A stretch of 64,000 bases of DNA from Synchiropus splendidus (lineage: Eukaryota > Chordata > Actinopteri > Syngnathiformes > Callionymidae). The notes under the pieces were generated by a model. The model was not told where the DNA came from and made no database searches. It saw nothing but the letters and a program-made list of their open reading frames with translations. The stretch is from positions 3,782,001 to 3,846,000 of the forward strand of contig NC_071350.1 of assembly GCF_027744825.2 (NCBI RefSeq), read 5' to 3'. Made by a program: the position numbers and the translations under genes. Of this stretch, positions 29,016 to 46,141 are shown piece after piece (positions within the stretch are counted from its first letter, which is position 1; each line of letters starts with the position of its first letter).

Positions 29016-32000
29016 CTGAACAAGCCTATTTCTTCATTCTATGTTTCTTAGGTTTCCATTTCTCTGTTCTCTGTCACCTGGTCGGAGGAAATCAACATCA
29101 AAACAGGAAGTAGACCACTCTGAAATATAGTTATATATAGTCCTGCAGCCTGGTCTCATACCACATACGAGGCAAATTCAAAGAAACACTAAGTTAGAAT
29201 CAAATGTCTGTCAAACACAAAATCAACCAGGCTGACAAGCACATGACATAGTTATAATGTCAATTCTTTTTAAAGCAGTAAAGCTTTTTCTCCACAAGTT
29301 TGTCTCAAATGAAAACCATGAACATCAGCAACATTTCTCCACAAAACTCTGTGATGACTTGTTGGTGAGTCATGATGAAATCACTTCCACTGTCATCAGA
29401 CTAGCTGAAGGCGGCTCATTAGAGCTGGAGATGTTGACCTGTTTCGTCACTGACCGAGTCACGTGGCCCAAAGAAGCTCCTGAGGACAAATTCTTAATTT
29501 AATCACTAATTCAACAGAAGACTAATCCAGGCAGAAGGGTTAAAACAACATTTCCCTCTTAGGTTCCATGGATTGGCACCGATTCACCATCGTCGGTTTG
29601 GCCTTCTTTTATTGCAGGTTTTGCTGAGACAGCTTTTGTTTTGCGGAGTGCCCATTTGAAAATAAAACAGTTGGAGAACTACTTGGAAATATAGTGTTTC
29701 ATCTTGAAATGTATCAGTTTCTGCCTTTACATAAATTAATGTCATGATAACTATCACTGACTTCTTTCATTAGAGGTGTGTCTCAAGTTGTTCAGCCTTT
29801 TAAATACTTTGTATCTTAGAGCTTTAGTGTTTTTACAATAGTAGCAGCAGAGAGCAGAGAAAGAACTTGGTTGCTTTTTTTTCTATTAATATTTACTGTG
29901 ATGTCGTCACCTCCAGATATGGCTCATAGTGTGTTTTGGCAGGTGTTTTGCGATATGATACGCATCCCAATACAGGACTGGTGACACGATACATCGCGAT
30001 ATATTGCGATACTGTGAGCTCAACAAAGAATTGTCATAAGAACCATCATGGAAATCAGATCACGCAGTACAATATCAAGTGCATGAAACAAGTTTGTTGT
30101 TATGACATCTGTCCAGTTGGACTTTCAGTTAAATTTCACAGTCCGACTGAATGAATCGCTCCTTAAATCAACAAAATTCACTGTAACTGTCATGAATCAT
30201 TTCTTTCATTTTCAATATTTAAATCTTGAAACTGTGTTTCTGCTTTCACACTTTTCAATTTCGCTGTTTGTGTGTACATGGCTTATTGGGCGCACAATTG
30301 TTTGTTTTTTTTAAAGATATTTAAAAGATGATTATTGTTGCAGATAGTTTTTTCCCCCTCATGAGAGTTGTAGTACAAAGAAAAAGCCTACTGACCACAA
30401 AAATATGTTCAGATGCCATAAACTGATTTCACAACTCACTAGCGTCAAGACAGGAAGGAAGAAATAAACTACGTACAATGATCTAGTTTAAAGGTTGAAA
30501 TGCTTCTTTCTAAAGCAACACTCTAATTGGAAGAAAACAAGTATCATAATAGACATTCAATTATAACTATAAGTAGACTTCAAACCTGACAGTTCAAACT
30601 TTAAAGACGTTTTTGAAAGATGAAATAACACTTTGGCAATATTTTATTAGTAAATCAATTAATAATAGCAACTTGGATTGTTTGAGACACGCTGTATTTG
30701 AAGGGTAAACGTCACTCAACAACTCGTGCATGTGTGATTTTACTGGATTAACGCCACACATGTCAGCCATGATCGGAGACCAGGCAGTGACGAGGACGTG
30801 ACTGTGATGGGCTGCAGCCCCCAACAACTCCTGAAGTGAATACATTGGAATAGATTTCATGAATACAAGTTGAAAAGCAAGTTGTAATCGACTTTGGACT
30901 ATTTTCCTTGCCGACGATAGCTTTTCCAACAGTTCCATGAAACCTTGAACTGTCTATAAACATGTTAGCTTAGCCAGCTTTGACACCAGCCAAAGTAAAC
31001 TCTGACGGCTCCCCATTTGGTCCTACGCTACACAATGTTTGGAGGTCTCAATTCATAATTTCATTATTGTCATTACTATCTGCAAATGTACCTCTGGTGA
31101 CAAGTTTAAAGGAACCTGTGAAGACCCCGAAACAATCAGTCATGGATTATTTTACTGAGGACATTGAATTTGAAAGAAATGTCTGGGCCCACCGACAAGC
31201 ACAGGATTCTGCAGTTGCAAATTCTTACTCACATAAAAAAATAAAGAAATAATTTACCATTCTGAAGAATTGGGACGAATAAAAATGTATACATTCTCTT
31301 GGCAGCAGTTTCAAACCAGTGTCACGTCGGTTCAGAAGATTACTGCTTGTGGAGTTAAATCATGCCAGATAGATTAGACCTTTGTACAAAACACGGTGCT
31401 CTGGGTGTCAAATAGGATAACACTTATCACCTCTGGTTTGCACCCATGACCCTCCCTAGCGCTTCAATCCGGGCTTCAGTGGTTTGGTAAGAGTAAGAGC
31501 CTTATAAGCTATGGGAGGCCATGGGTGTTCAAAAGCAATGATGGCCTGAAAGGACACATTAGAAGAAGCTTAAACTAAATCTGCTGCTCCGCTTGCATAT
31601 GGTGACAAAAGAAGGGCCTACGCTTCTCACACACCACATACTTATCAAAAGGTCATGTTTGGCTAATCGGCGGGTCACATGGATACAGAAAACATAGCCT
31701 GGCAAAATCACTTTGGCAGGAATTGTTATCATCTTTATTTCATTTTGAGCCTCTGGCATGACTTGGATCAAAGCTTTTATATTTTTTATCAATGAATGAA
31801 TGAGCTGGCTGTAGAAAACAATAAAACCCACAGGGATTATTTGAGAAGAGGCCGGTATTTAAGTTTACTTTTGGAAACATACACATAATTTAAACACGCT
31901 CGCACAGTTTGTTGCATTTCAATTCAAATGAATCGTGAGGCATCAAACACACATGCAAAACAATCCCAGTGTGCAAAGGCTGAATTAGATTTTAGTAAGG

Positions 32001-33449
32001 AAATAGCCACCCGTCTTAACGGCAGCTAAGGATCTTAGCCTCAACACACCTCTAAAGCCGGCTCCAAAATGAGACTGGACTATCTTGGGTCACATCTGTG
32101 ATGTTTGGATTGACACCGCACAGGCTCAATTGTTTTCACACCCAGTCAGTCCTCGTATCCTTTGGAAGCAGACAAAGAAAAAATGATGAAAACTTCTTGA
32201 ATCAAATGTGATAGAACAGTATGAGGTTTTAAAGGAAGGTATTGACGATCGCTGTTCTTCAGCTTGCAAATGATTCAGGGGGGGTTGGCAGTAGCTTTAA
32301 AGGAATGCTTCCCTACGTTATCGGTGTAACCACTGAATGGCCAGATGGATATTGATTCACTTTCAGGATGGATTCCTTTTCAAGAACTGATCAGGGAAAG
32401 AAGCAAACCAGCCTTCATTTGGAGCTAGGCTTGATAACATAGTTCAAACCGGAAATATGGTCAACCGTAATTACACAAGTCAAGAACTCGATTTTTTAAT
32501 TTTATTTATTTATTTTATCATTGTATACATTTATCAGGCACGGACATATGAAATCATTAAAAACATGTTCAAACTTAGAAAGTAGGTGACTCTGCTGCAT
32601 AAATATGCAGCATGAAGTGATAAAAAAAAGGTTAGTTCTGTTGAATGATACAAAGTAAGGATAAAACTGGATTCAAATTCAGCGCAGTTCTGCACAACAG
32701 AAACCAGAAACGTGCCTCAATGACGTCACTGTAGATGCAGGTAAAAGATCTCTTCAGCTTCAGAATGAGGTATGAGTTGCGTAACTGGTGTGTGGCGGGT
32801 GGTATTGAATTTCTTTGGATAAACAGAAGAATAATGTGTATAGATCGACCCATAGTGGTGCCTGAGCACCAGGCCCATTTTCTGGGGTTCAGATTCAGGA
32901 CAAGACACACACTTTTCTGATGTTATAAAACCAATATAGTTTCCGTTCACACACTGTTAATTTATTTGTTTATTATTAACTCATTTACTTTTGTCAATCA
33001 TGGCATTTGACATCGATATACCAAGTAAGATGTGTTGGTCCAGTCGCCTTAATAAAATTGTGTGATGCCCAGTACTACAGCGTTCACTCACATTGAGTCC
33101 CACTTATGGTGCCAACAATCCAGGGTATTCCGCATGCATGCGCGCCCTCTAGTGGCAAAGACTTGCAAAAGCACAATTTGCGGCGCAAAAACAGGACATG
33201 CTGATCAACCAATAACTAGACCCACCCTTAGCTTGTGATTATATTTGGGAGAAGAGGTAAAAAGTAGATTCCCCTTTACGTGACATATTAGTCTAGATTA
33301 GATTTGTCCCACTGTCAAATCCCACGTTATTTGACCCTTAAACTTTAGCGCACAATGGCCCATTATGACAACAGAAAATAGAAAACACAAAATAATTCAA
33401 AGCTTTTCCATGAAGCTCAAAACTGAGGCCAGCATGAGGGACTCATAGT
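29014..33449. other. Intergenic region, no gene recognised
   Basis: Several short open frames occur (29257-29502 plus, 30594-30938 minus, 30980-31252 plus, 32632-32950 minus). None matches a family I know, and none is flanked by a convincing set of splice sites. The 30,980-31,252 frame ends in lysines with EPVKTPKQSVMDYF, which might be a decayed element. Composition is uniformly AT-rich. Confidence 0.5.
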
Positions 33450-33930
33450 AGTCCTCCATGACAGGGGTGTTTCAAAGCCCTACATTTAGAAGGGAAGGTT
33501 GTATTTCGAAGGGCCAAGTCCATATAGGCTTCCATCAGCTGCAGACTACAGAACCAATGAGACAAAGACCCTTCCAGGAACTGACTATACTGAGTGATCA
33601 GTCCCAAGGATGTTCGCCAGGGAGAGGTCCAAGAGCCTGAGAGAGAAGGACAACTTTCTCTGCCCTGGTCATGCCTGTGTGGTATATGGATGATATGACA
33701 AGTTTTGTTTTCTGCTCAAAGGTTGACTTGACCTGGTGCCATGTTTGGAAGGAACCTTGCTCATCGTTAGGCCCATGCTACAGTGAAGTATGGGGGAGGC
33801 AGCATCTTGCAGAGGGATGTTCTCTTACGGCATGGAGGGCACCAGAGATGTGGCTTCAGGACAGAACTGTACATCCAAAATTTCCAGAAAAGATCCCACC
33901 GATCACAGCACAAAAACTAAATTCAGAAAA
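33450..33930 (+). mobile_element. Possible degenerate Tc1-like element
   Basis: Phrases such as CTACAGTGAAGTATGGGGGA and GGCAGCATCTTGCAGAGGGA resemble the V-K-H-G-G-G-S-I-M-x-W-G block of Tc1 transposases. Frames are broken throughout and no terminal repeats were found, so the limits are approximate. Confidence 0.45.
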
Positions 33931-33939
33931 GCAGTAGCT

Positions 33940-36762
33940 TTTGGAAAAACAAAATGTTTATTTCAGCACACGAACACTGTATATCCAGTCACTTTCAAAG
34001 CACAAAATGTAACAGTTTAGTCCTGAGAAATGGACACGGAACGTATTTGTGAAAGCACACACCACATGCCCATGAACACCCAGTAGCTTCACAACAGACA
34101 GACCGAACATGCCAGACACCTGAATAATCACTTTGCATAATAAATGTTCTGTACAAAGTTCTATTGCATATTGATGAAACTGAACAAAAGGTGGAACATG
34201 AGCAGACTAAACATCAATATGAAACCCAAAAATGAAAAAAAAAACAACTCACATTCATGTCAAGGCAACCATGACGGACAGGCTTATAAAGAAGGCAAAT
34301 AGTAACTGAGCTGCCATTTTACATAGACTGACATCTTTATGTTTTAATCTATACCAGGCAGTTCTGTAAAATATGGGATTAAAACACAATGATGAAATCC
34401 GTACCGAAAAACACAACATAACATGGAAGACACTGGCTTAAAAGCTTTAAAGCACTCCGTTTGCACACAACAAGTCACAATCCAACATGTATTCCATCAT
34501 CTGAAATGTGATCGTAAATAAATTAAAGGAATGATCTGTACTTCGAGAAGTAATTCGGAATAAGCATGTTGGTTAATAAACCTAAAAAGTTTATGTGTAG
34601 AAAATGTTGTAGACGATATTGATATAAAAAATTAATAAATAAAAAATGACTTTTTAAAAAAACAACAGACCGTAGAAGAAATATATATGTGCAGTAAGAA
34701 CAGTTATGTAAACTCAGCTCACTCGATCGAGAGTTCTAGGTCGTAATGAATAAAATTAACTTCATCTTCAGATCGAAGGAAATATTTCAATTCATCATGT
34801 AGCGATCACCTTCCTGATGATGCAACTGGGCTCACATTGTTCAGTTGATTAGGCCTAAAAACAACGACAAAAAAAATAAAAAATAATCGTAGTTCTCATT
34901 CATCTCAAAGGATAAAAACAAATTCTGAATTATTACAGTGAGAAGGACGAAACACTGTGGTGTGTGCCACAATGTCAAATCCTTCTTGTAGCGCAATTAT
35001 TTGTAGACAGAATAACAAAAACCTTGTCGCAGATGTTGGTCTGGAGAATTAAAGAAATAATTACAAATCACAAAATCCCAATGGAAAATGTGTTAAAACA
35101 TTTCTGTTTTTACAGCAAATATAACACCTGTTAAATTATATTCTTGTATAACTTTTTCTTCAAAATACCTCTATATTGTGCATAAATAGGAAAATAGATT
35201 GTACATAGAACAAATCCAAAATATTCTTCTGACGCTATGATTTCAGAACAGAGGGGAACGCAGAGACATTTACCATCCTCAAATATTCACAAAAATCTTT
35301 ATACAAAAGTGTACATGAAGCCTGCGGCACACCTGGTCGGCAGATTGTTATTCCTCAGTGTGTTCTGGACAGACGACATTCAGCGCATGCATTACTCGCA
35401 GGCGCACTCAGACACACGCAAGGCATCGCAATGGTGCTGTGTTGAGGAGCTTTTAGCTGTTTCATTTCATCGGCAGGGACCTCTCCCTTGCATGATCAGT
35501 GTTTTTCATAGAGTTCACAAGACGGTCACCCACCATTGGTGTTGAGAGTGGCAGGAGGGCATCAAAAAAGCAGACCAGAAGTTGTTCCCTTGTGTTCTCT
35601 CTTAAACACAATCAACAAAGCGTCAAAAGGAGGCAGGGTAGTCTCGAGAGAGGGTTTGAGTCGGCACAGAGAGCTGCCTCCTGCAACGCCCAATCCTGAG
35701 TTCCAATAGTGTTTCGGGATGGAAACGCAGCAGTCAGAGTTTCCCCACCTAAAAAGGAAAATGAGATTACATTTCTTTTAACAAGTTACTGCACGTATTG
35801 AACTTCAATTAAAAGTAATAGTTTAGTGCAATGCTGCCTTTAAATGCACTGGGTCATTTTGGTTGTGGGTGTGCAAGTAGGCACAAGTGATGTTACATAA
35901 GGAGGGAAAATAAAGTGCATCACAAGAAACTGCAAACATCACCAGGAAGAAAAAAAGAAGATTGTATTTGACTGATTACAATGATGATAAGAATAATGCA
36001 GGAAATTGACTTTTTCACATCATGCTGTACTGCATGGGTGCCCAGAGTCACAATGATCTGCCTAACATAAAAATGCCAAACAAACATTTAATTATAAATA
36101 TATTGAGTGTTCTATATTGCTCTTATTTGTTATTCTTTCTCTCTCCGCAGCAGGTTCAGGGAGAAAAGGCTTCAATTTGATGACAGACTCATTTTGCAAA
36201 GCATCAAGCTGAAAAATATTGAAAATAGACCTAAGCTATTTTTGTCCATAATAATCAAATGAGAGAAATATGACCTTATGTTCCTTCACATGACTCTTTC
36301 AAAACAGGAGGTTGCATGGTTGCAGTTGCATAAATCCATATTGCACAATGCAAATCTTACTTAGAAAGGTCAGTGAATTTCGTATACCATCTTAAAAATG
36401 CACGACTATATGTGTCTGAGTTTATTGCCAAGAGTGAGCACTTCGTAAACTTAAGGTTTTACTCACTAGCTGTTTTGACAGTGCAGAAACAGATCATTTA
36501 GACCTTGCGCATTTATCGTATAGGTTCGCGTATCATTACACAAGTTTAATATATGTAATTATATTATTCTCCATCAGCATTAACATAAATCATTTCAGCA
36601 ATGTATTGCCATTTGCCGGCTTCTGGCCAGAGATGAGATCAGAGTTCATGCTAATGTGCTTTATCAAAAAACAAAAGGGTTATAGAAACGAGCAGTAATA
36701 TAATATTCTGAATGTTGTGAATTATAATAAATGATTCATAATGAATCTAATGCATCACCTGA
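33940..36762 (-). other. Probable ppm1d 3' UTR and flank
   Basis: Below the ppm1d stop there is no further coding frame. A minus-strand AATAAA (plus TGTTTATTTCAG) lies at about 33,957, and further TTTATT motifs occur between. Mammalian PPM1D has a long 3' UTR, so much of this could be transcribed, but I cannot fix the poly(A) site. No other gene is seen. Confidence 0.4.
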
Positions 36763-41429
<4,667 letters not shown>

Positions 41430-41699
41430 GGTTTCGAACGCCTGCTAACAATTACTCAAACAAACTGGGCACATGTAGTCGACAACTGTGGCACGCAGAC
41501 TGTAATTTTTAAACCAATTTTGCCGCGACTGTATGGCCGAAGGCTTCCTTCCTTTTTGTTTATCCCTTTCGCCACGTCCTGTTTTACGTGATGACGTCAT
41601 AGACTAGCGCCTGGCGACGCACTGGCGGGAGAAATTTAAACGCCAATGCTCCCAGTTCCGTGAAGAGAGCGACTTAAACACTCAGTCATTCAAACGACG
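41430..41699 (-). promoter_or_regulatory. ppm1d 5' flank
   Basis: The region upstream of the ppm1d ATG contains TGACGTCA (CRE-type palindrome) within GATGACGTCATAG at about 41,591-41,600, plus CpG-bearing sequence. A CRE is a known element in mammalian PPM1D promoters. The bZIP genes to the right belong to the CREB-like group, but a link is speculation. Confidence 0.45.
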
Positions 41700-42212
41700 A
41701 TGACTGTCTTGAATCTTTTCAGTTTGCATGAAAATGACAAGTGCAAGTAAATATGTTGTTTTGCTCTACAAATGTGTTTTAAAACTAATATGTACATTTA
41801 AAGTGTGTAAGCAAAGTTTCAATGCAATAATCATCAAGACAACACACAAATGCAATACTTTTTATTGTGAGCCTCTCATTCATTCATTTCAAATGAAGCA
41901 AAGACTTCAAGATTGTGAACTCTGAAAGAGAGAACAGTAAAGACAGCAAGTTGAGAGTTAAATTCTAATGAGTACAAATGGGCAAATCCACAAATATATA
42001 TTGCACCTTTGTAGTTCACAGTAGAATGGACCTTAATATGATTGTCAAGCATATATAATAACATTATAATATAATGTGCCCCTTTATAGGTGTAGAATGG
42101 CCAAAGGAAAAGTCCAGGGCTGCTTGTTTCTTGTTTCTTTGGCTCACATCCATCTCCAAATTGTTATGTGTCTCCAAAATAAGCAGACAGAATCACATTG
42201 AAAAAATGTTGA
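41700..42212. repeat. Duplicated non-coding segment, copy 1 (U1)
   Basis: This segment is closely similar to 45,710-45,857 plus 49,559-50,010 (U2). Matches include ATCAAGACAACACACAAATG, GTGAGCCTCTCATTCATT, CTTCAAGATTGTGAACTC and CAGGGCTGCTTGTT. On the minus strand both copies carry AATAAA (in CACAATAAAAA, about 41,861-41,870 here) with 3'-end-like context. U1 lacks the gypsy insertion that splits U2 and so shows the empty site (GTGTTTTAAAACTAATA at about 41,774). Confidence 0.8.
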
Positions 42213-43041
42213 TCAGAATTAAAAAAGGTGAGACTGTTTAATCATGCAGACATTTTCATTCTGACAAATATAAATCTTGTAACATTACTCGTCACATGTG
42301 AAATGTAACATATAAATATTTTTGTCGGACTAACTCATTAATATTATGCTAAGTTATCGTTACAATCGAAAATTTGGATAATGAGACGAATAAAATTACA
42401 GATTTAGCATAGAACTGTTGCATCACAACAATATAATATAATATGATCAGGTAATCTGTTGGAAGTCTCTTTTACTTCCATTGTTGCAGACAATGCACAT
42501 CAACTTCAAATATATGGTCAGTATGTTAACCATTGCCTCTGCATTTTCAGGCAGCGGACTTGAGTCTTCCACTGTTCACATGGTTCTGATGTGCACCACA
42601 CTTATTTGGAGACTCAAGTTGTTGACTTTGTTGTGGTCCGCCACTGTAGCCGTCACTAGCTTAGTTGGCTCAGTAGGCTGAAGTGATTTCACCCATTTAT
42701 AAGACATTTCTTGTGTATGTTTTTGGCTGAATCATTCATCACGTTTCACTTAGTTTTAAAAGGACATTCTGTGTGATTTATTCAATGATCGCTATGACTT
42801 TACCAATCAGTGTTTTTGTGAGGAATGCAGTGTTATTGACCGAAGATCCGAGGACCGACATGAAAACATTGCTTGACGTTTGTCTATTTGTTTCACACGC
42901 TTCTTTTTCTCTTAGGAAATCCAAATCAACAAAATTGGACAGATAAGAAAGTAGAATCTACGGGTGTAACCGCATGGTCATTGCCTGTGAAAGATCATGT
43001 GCTCTCATAGTAACAGACTGTATTTTCCTGTTTCCCTTCAG
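42213..43041 (+). other. 5' flank or upstream exons of bZIP copy A
   Basis: A reading frame at 42,550-42,680 follows a possible acceptor (TTTTCAGGCAGCGG), but its hydrophobic translation is not recognisable and no matching donor is clear. The first coding exon(s) of the bZIP gene should lie here or further left, ending in phase 1. I could not identify them. Confidence 0.35.
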
Positions 43042-45072
43042 GTCTGTCGACTCTGAACACTGATTCCAGTCTGGAGATGCCTTTTCTGACCTGTGACTTC
43101 TCTGAGAATGAGCAGCATTTTCAGGACTACTGTTCACAGCACACTTTGACAGGTCATATCTCATTGAAAGCTTTACATTTCAATTTGTTTGAACGGGTTT
43201 TGGTAATAGCTGGAATACAGGTAACAGCATTGGATACTGTTACCCCACCTGCACGTGGTTATTAGCTCGACACAATGCCAAATAACATGGACACAAACAT
43301 GGCAATGGATGCAATGAAGTCGTTTGTCATGGACTCAGGGTTTCATCTGTCTGCTCTTCTCTCTGGCTAGATCCAGCCCAGTACAGTTGTGAGGACCAGG
43401 GGAAGCTGCAGTTTTCTCAGGAGATTGCTTTTGTGATGGCTGGACCTCTGATGCAAAAGCCACACAACAGTCAGATGCTGCAGTCGTTCCCAGGTTCCAC
43501 AGACGGACGGACATTTAGATTTGATCAAACACTTCATCCAGTAGAATCACTGACATAATTCACCTGACATATGACTAAGTTGATAAAGTGTGTTGTTTCT
43601 TGGGCTGTCAATATATTAGAAGCTTTAATCTGAATCAACGACAGTAGAGGTGCGTGAACTTGCGATTAATGGCAAATTAATCACACATTTTTCATCTGTT
43701 CTCTGTGTGACTCACCTTTTCAGTGCCTCTGAGGTTATTCTGGAGAATGTTCTACTTGTTGGCTTGTTGTGGCGGACAAACGTTTCCATGAGGAAAACAT
43801 TCATTACCACTCCCGTGTTGATACAATCTTCCTTTGAGTTGCATTTGGAACAGACAATGCAGCTTTGGTGGGATTGAGTGATTCAAATTTTGATCTCGTC
43901 ACAGCCCTAGTTTTTAGTGTTCAAAGTGTTTCAATATTCTTTTATCATCGTATTGTTGAATCTGTTTTGTTCTTTCCCACAATGCAACTGCTGGCATGTT
44001 TTTCTTCATCAGATTTGTCAGCCATGATCGCGGGCCAGCCTCCGAATGCAGTTCCTCCAAACAATGACCACTGGCAGGGCATGACACATTTGCCATACAG
44101 CTGTCCCCATGCAGAGCCTGGTCACTTTCTCATACTCAACACTGCATGAATGCTCTCCCACATTGCAGTATTTATTGCTTGAGCAGACGAACTGTCAAAC
44201 TTTTCAATTCAATATCTGAATACAATTACTCATGGTGAATCCAACTTGCTTGACTAAATGTGCTTTTATTGCATTTACTCTTCAGTTCTAGCAGATCCCA
44301 GTTTCTTTGTGGTTCCTCTGAGATTCTTCAGTGTACCACAAATGTTGAGCTTCCAACAAGCAGGTCTGTGGTCCACTAAAGATCAGTGATTGGGATTCAA
44401 TACTGTTTATACCTGCTCTGCACGGAGAAAGTTGAAAGTGACATGAGTGTCGTTATCTTGACAGCTGGTGTCCTTTGTCATGTCCAAATCAACAACACTG
44501 GTCTCCTTGAGCTGCTGAAGGAAGATGACTCTGACGGCACGACAGAGCAACAACCCTCACAGAAGCAGTTTCTCCGCTTAGCAAGGAATCGGTGAGCAGG
44601 ATGGTGAACGTGTTGTGATGGATCTCATGGTGGTAGTTGATGTTCGTCATGGAGGAATTGGTGGAATGTCTGAGAACTAGCTCCGCATCCTGTTGATGAA
44701 GAGAAGTGCACACATTATCACCCTTAAGTCAAGTTTTACCTTCAAAAAGAAAAACACCAGTGATTATAACTGGATTCGTGGTTGTTCTCAGGTGTCCTCT
44801 TTGTCCCTTTCCAGGACTCATGACAGAATGACAGACAAATCGACTGTCGTTTCTAAAGTGCGGTGCTGTTTGTCACTTGTACGTGCGGGAATCTCACTGT
44901 ACCTTTGGTGCATGTATGTTCCAGGGAAGCTGCTCGACAGGCTCGCCGGTGGAAACGTGACTACATCAGAGCTCTGCAGCATCGTGAAAGTGAGCTCCAG
45001 AAGCTCAACAAGAGCCTGCTTTAGGAGATTCAAGCGATCAAAAGCAAAATCCTCCCTATGGCTCTGGATTAA
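43042..45072 (+). pseudogene. CREB/ATF-like bZIP gene, copy A (premature stop in the zipper)
   Basis: Six in-phase exons: 43042-43152, 43371-43493, 44013-44120, 44286-44363, 44465-44591 and 44925-45072. The 44120 donor is weak (G/GTCACT). Exon 5 ends L-A-R-N-R and exon 6 continues E-A-A-R-Q-A-R-R, so the junction rebuilds N-R-E-A-A-R, the CREB/CREM/ATF1 basic-region signature. A zipper ALQHRESELQKLNKSLL follows with Leu every seven residues. Two changes set copy A apart from B and C: TGG for AGG in the basic region (Arg to Trp) and TAG for GAG at 45022-45024. The stop removes the last part of the zipper and C-terminus. Upstream exons are acidic or Ser/Gln-bearing (EMPFLTCDFSENEQHFQDY, LLELLKEDDSDGTTEQQ); no kinase-inducible RRPSY motif is visible. 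It could still make a shortened protein. The family call is firm for the bZIP, weaker for the rest. Confidence 0.7.
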
Positions 45073-45110
45073 CTAACTAACTTATTCACATATGTTGATC
45101 GTTTTTATGT
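43990..45110 (+). repeat. Inverted-repeat arm (pairs with 62,880-64,000)
   Basis: The plus strand here matches the minus strand of 62,880-64,000 almost base for base, through the exons, introns and 3' flank of the bZIP gene to TCAGTGTGTNTATATA. The main differences are a TAA microsatellite and a 4-bp insertion in the distal copy. The arms are about 18 kb apart and the distal arm continues beyond the window. Confidence 0.9.
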
Positions 45111-45700
45111 CAGTGTGTCTATATAGTAGCGCTGTCAAAGAAGCAGGCAGAACAAGTAGCGTCACAGCCATTTAGAAAAACTTAAACAGAGTGAGAGTCA
45201 TATGCATCCTTTCAGTCATGGTCTGAACATTTAACATTACTGTAACCCTAAATTACCTAACTACCACAACACTTTTGTATTGCTTTACCTAAATTAAACA
45301 CAAAAATTTACACAACAAGTTCACTACCCACAGTCCTTCGCGACACGGTTCACCCAGGTCGCTACAATATTGGGTGCGTTCAGGCACAGCCAGGCCGACG
45401 CAGCACCGATCGGCGACAGCTTGCGAGAGCTTATATAGAAGATACCCTGGCTGCAGCCTGGAGAACGGGGCGGAGCTCAACGTTGAGATACACCGACATT
45501 GAGTTCATGCGTTCTGCCCCCTACACAAAACCGACATGAAGGAGTGGGAAAACGAGGAAAAAAAATATCTTCACTTGTCACTAATTGTATACTCGAGGAG
45601 AGCCATTTTCATCTGTAAAATGATAATTTAAAAATTAAGCAACTAACGTAGGAACATAACGTAGACTGTCTTTATGGCGCCATCATGTTGTACATTTTTA
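45073..45700 (-). other. 3' flank of copy A, with an LTR- or promoter-like block
   Basis: After the shared 3' flank (to about 45,125) there is a GC-rich block at 45,330-45,530. Its minus strand reads TGTAGGGGGCAG, a TATA box (CTATATAAGC at about 45,432) and then a GTGTAAATTTTTGTG tract. This looks like part of an LTR or a promoter. I found no matching target duplication, so I leave the class open. Confidence 0.35.
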
Positions 45701-45857
45701 CAACTGCACGTTATTTTATCAGCGTCTTGAGTCTACTCAATTTACATGAAAATTACAGGTGGACAAAACAGATACTTAAGTCTTACTCTGAAATAAGACT
45801 GTTGTGTTACTCAAATGACAGACTGTGTGGTTTCGCTGTACAGATGTGTTTTAATAC

Positions 45858-46093
45858 TGTAGCGTCTGCTGGGTGTCACAAAAAACAACTGTTCCGTAGT
45901 TGACAATCTTCTTTTTAATTCCGTGAAACTCTGTGGATTGGTCTCATAGAAACAACAGCAGCTCCTGGCTCTCCTCAACAACACGAAACAAAACTCCCTC
46001 TCTCCTTCAGCGCAGCCCCTCGCTCCATCCCCACTCACCCATCACCACTGAACCCTTAAAGGAACAGCATAAACATAAACCCAGAACGTTACA
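45858..46093 (-). repeat. Gypsy G1, 3' LTR
   Basis: A 236-bp LTR, plus strand TGTAGCGTCTGC...AACGTTACA. It differs from its partner at 49323-49558 at five positions by eye (about 98% identity). A run of eight C at 46097-46104 is a polypurine tract on the minus strand, directly inside the LTR as expected for priming plus-strand synthesis. Confidence 0.93.
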
Positions 46094-46141
46094 TTGCCCC
46101 CCCCTTAATAAATCCCTTGCCCCGAGGGATCACAACAGAAA

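Noticed and set aside
28889..29113. Long open frame with alternating YI and RE
   Set aside because: It is the translation of the TA/GA microsatellite.
29257..29502. 81-codon plus-strand frame
   Set aside because: No family match and no neighbouring exon; length is within chance for this composition.
30594..30938. 114-codon minus-strand frame in the gene-poor interval
   Set aside because: No recognisable domain, low-complexity end, no supporting splice sites; left unannotated as a gene.
44693..45076. 127-codon frame over the copy A zipper exon (and the matching frame at 62916-63341)
   Set aside because: It is another frame of the bZIP exon plus intron. The bZIP frame has recognisable motifs and matching splice phases; this one has none.
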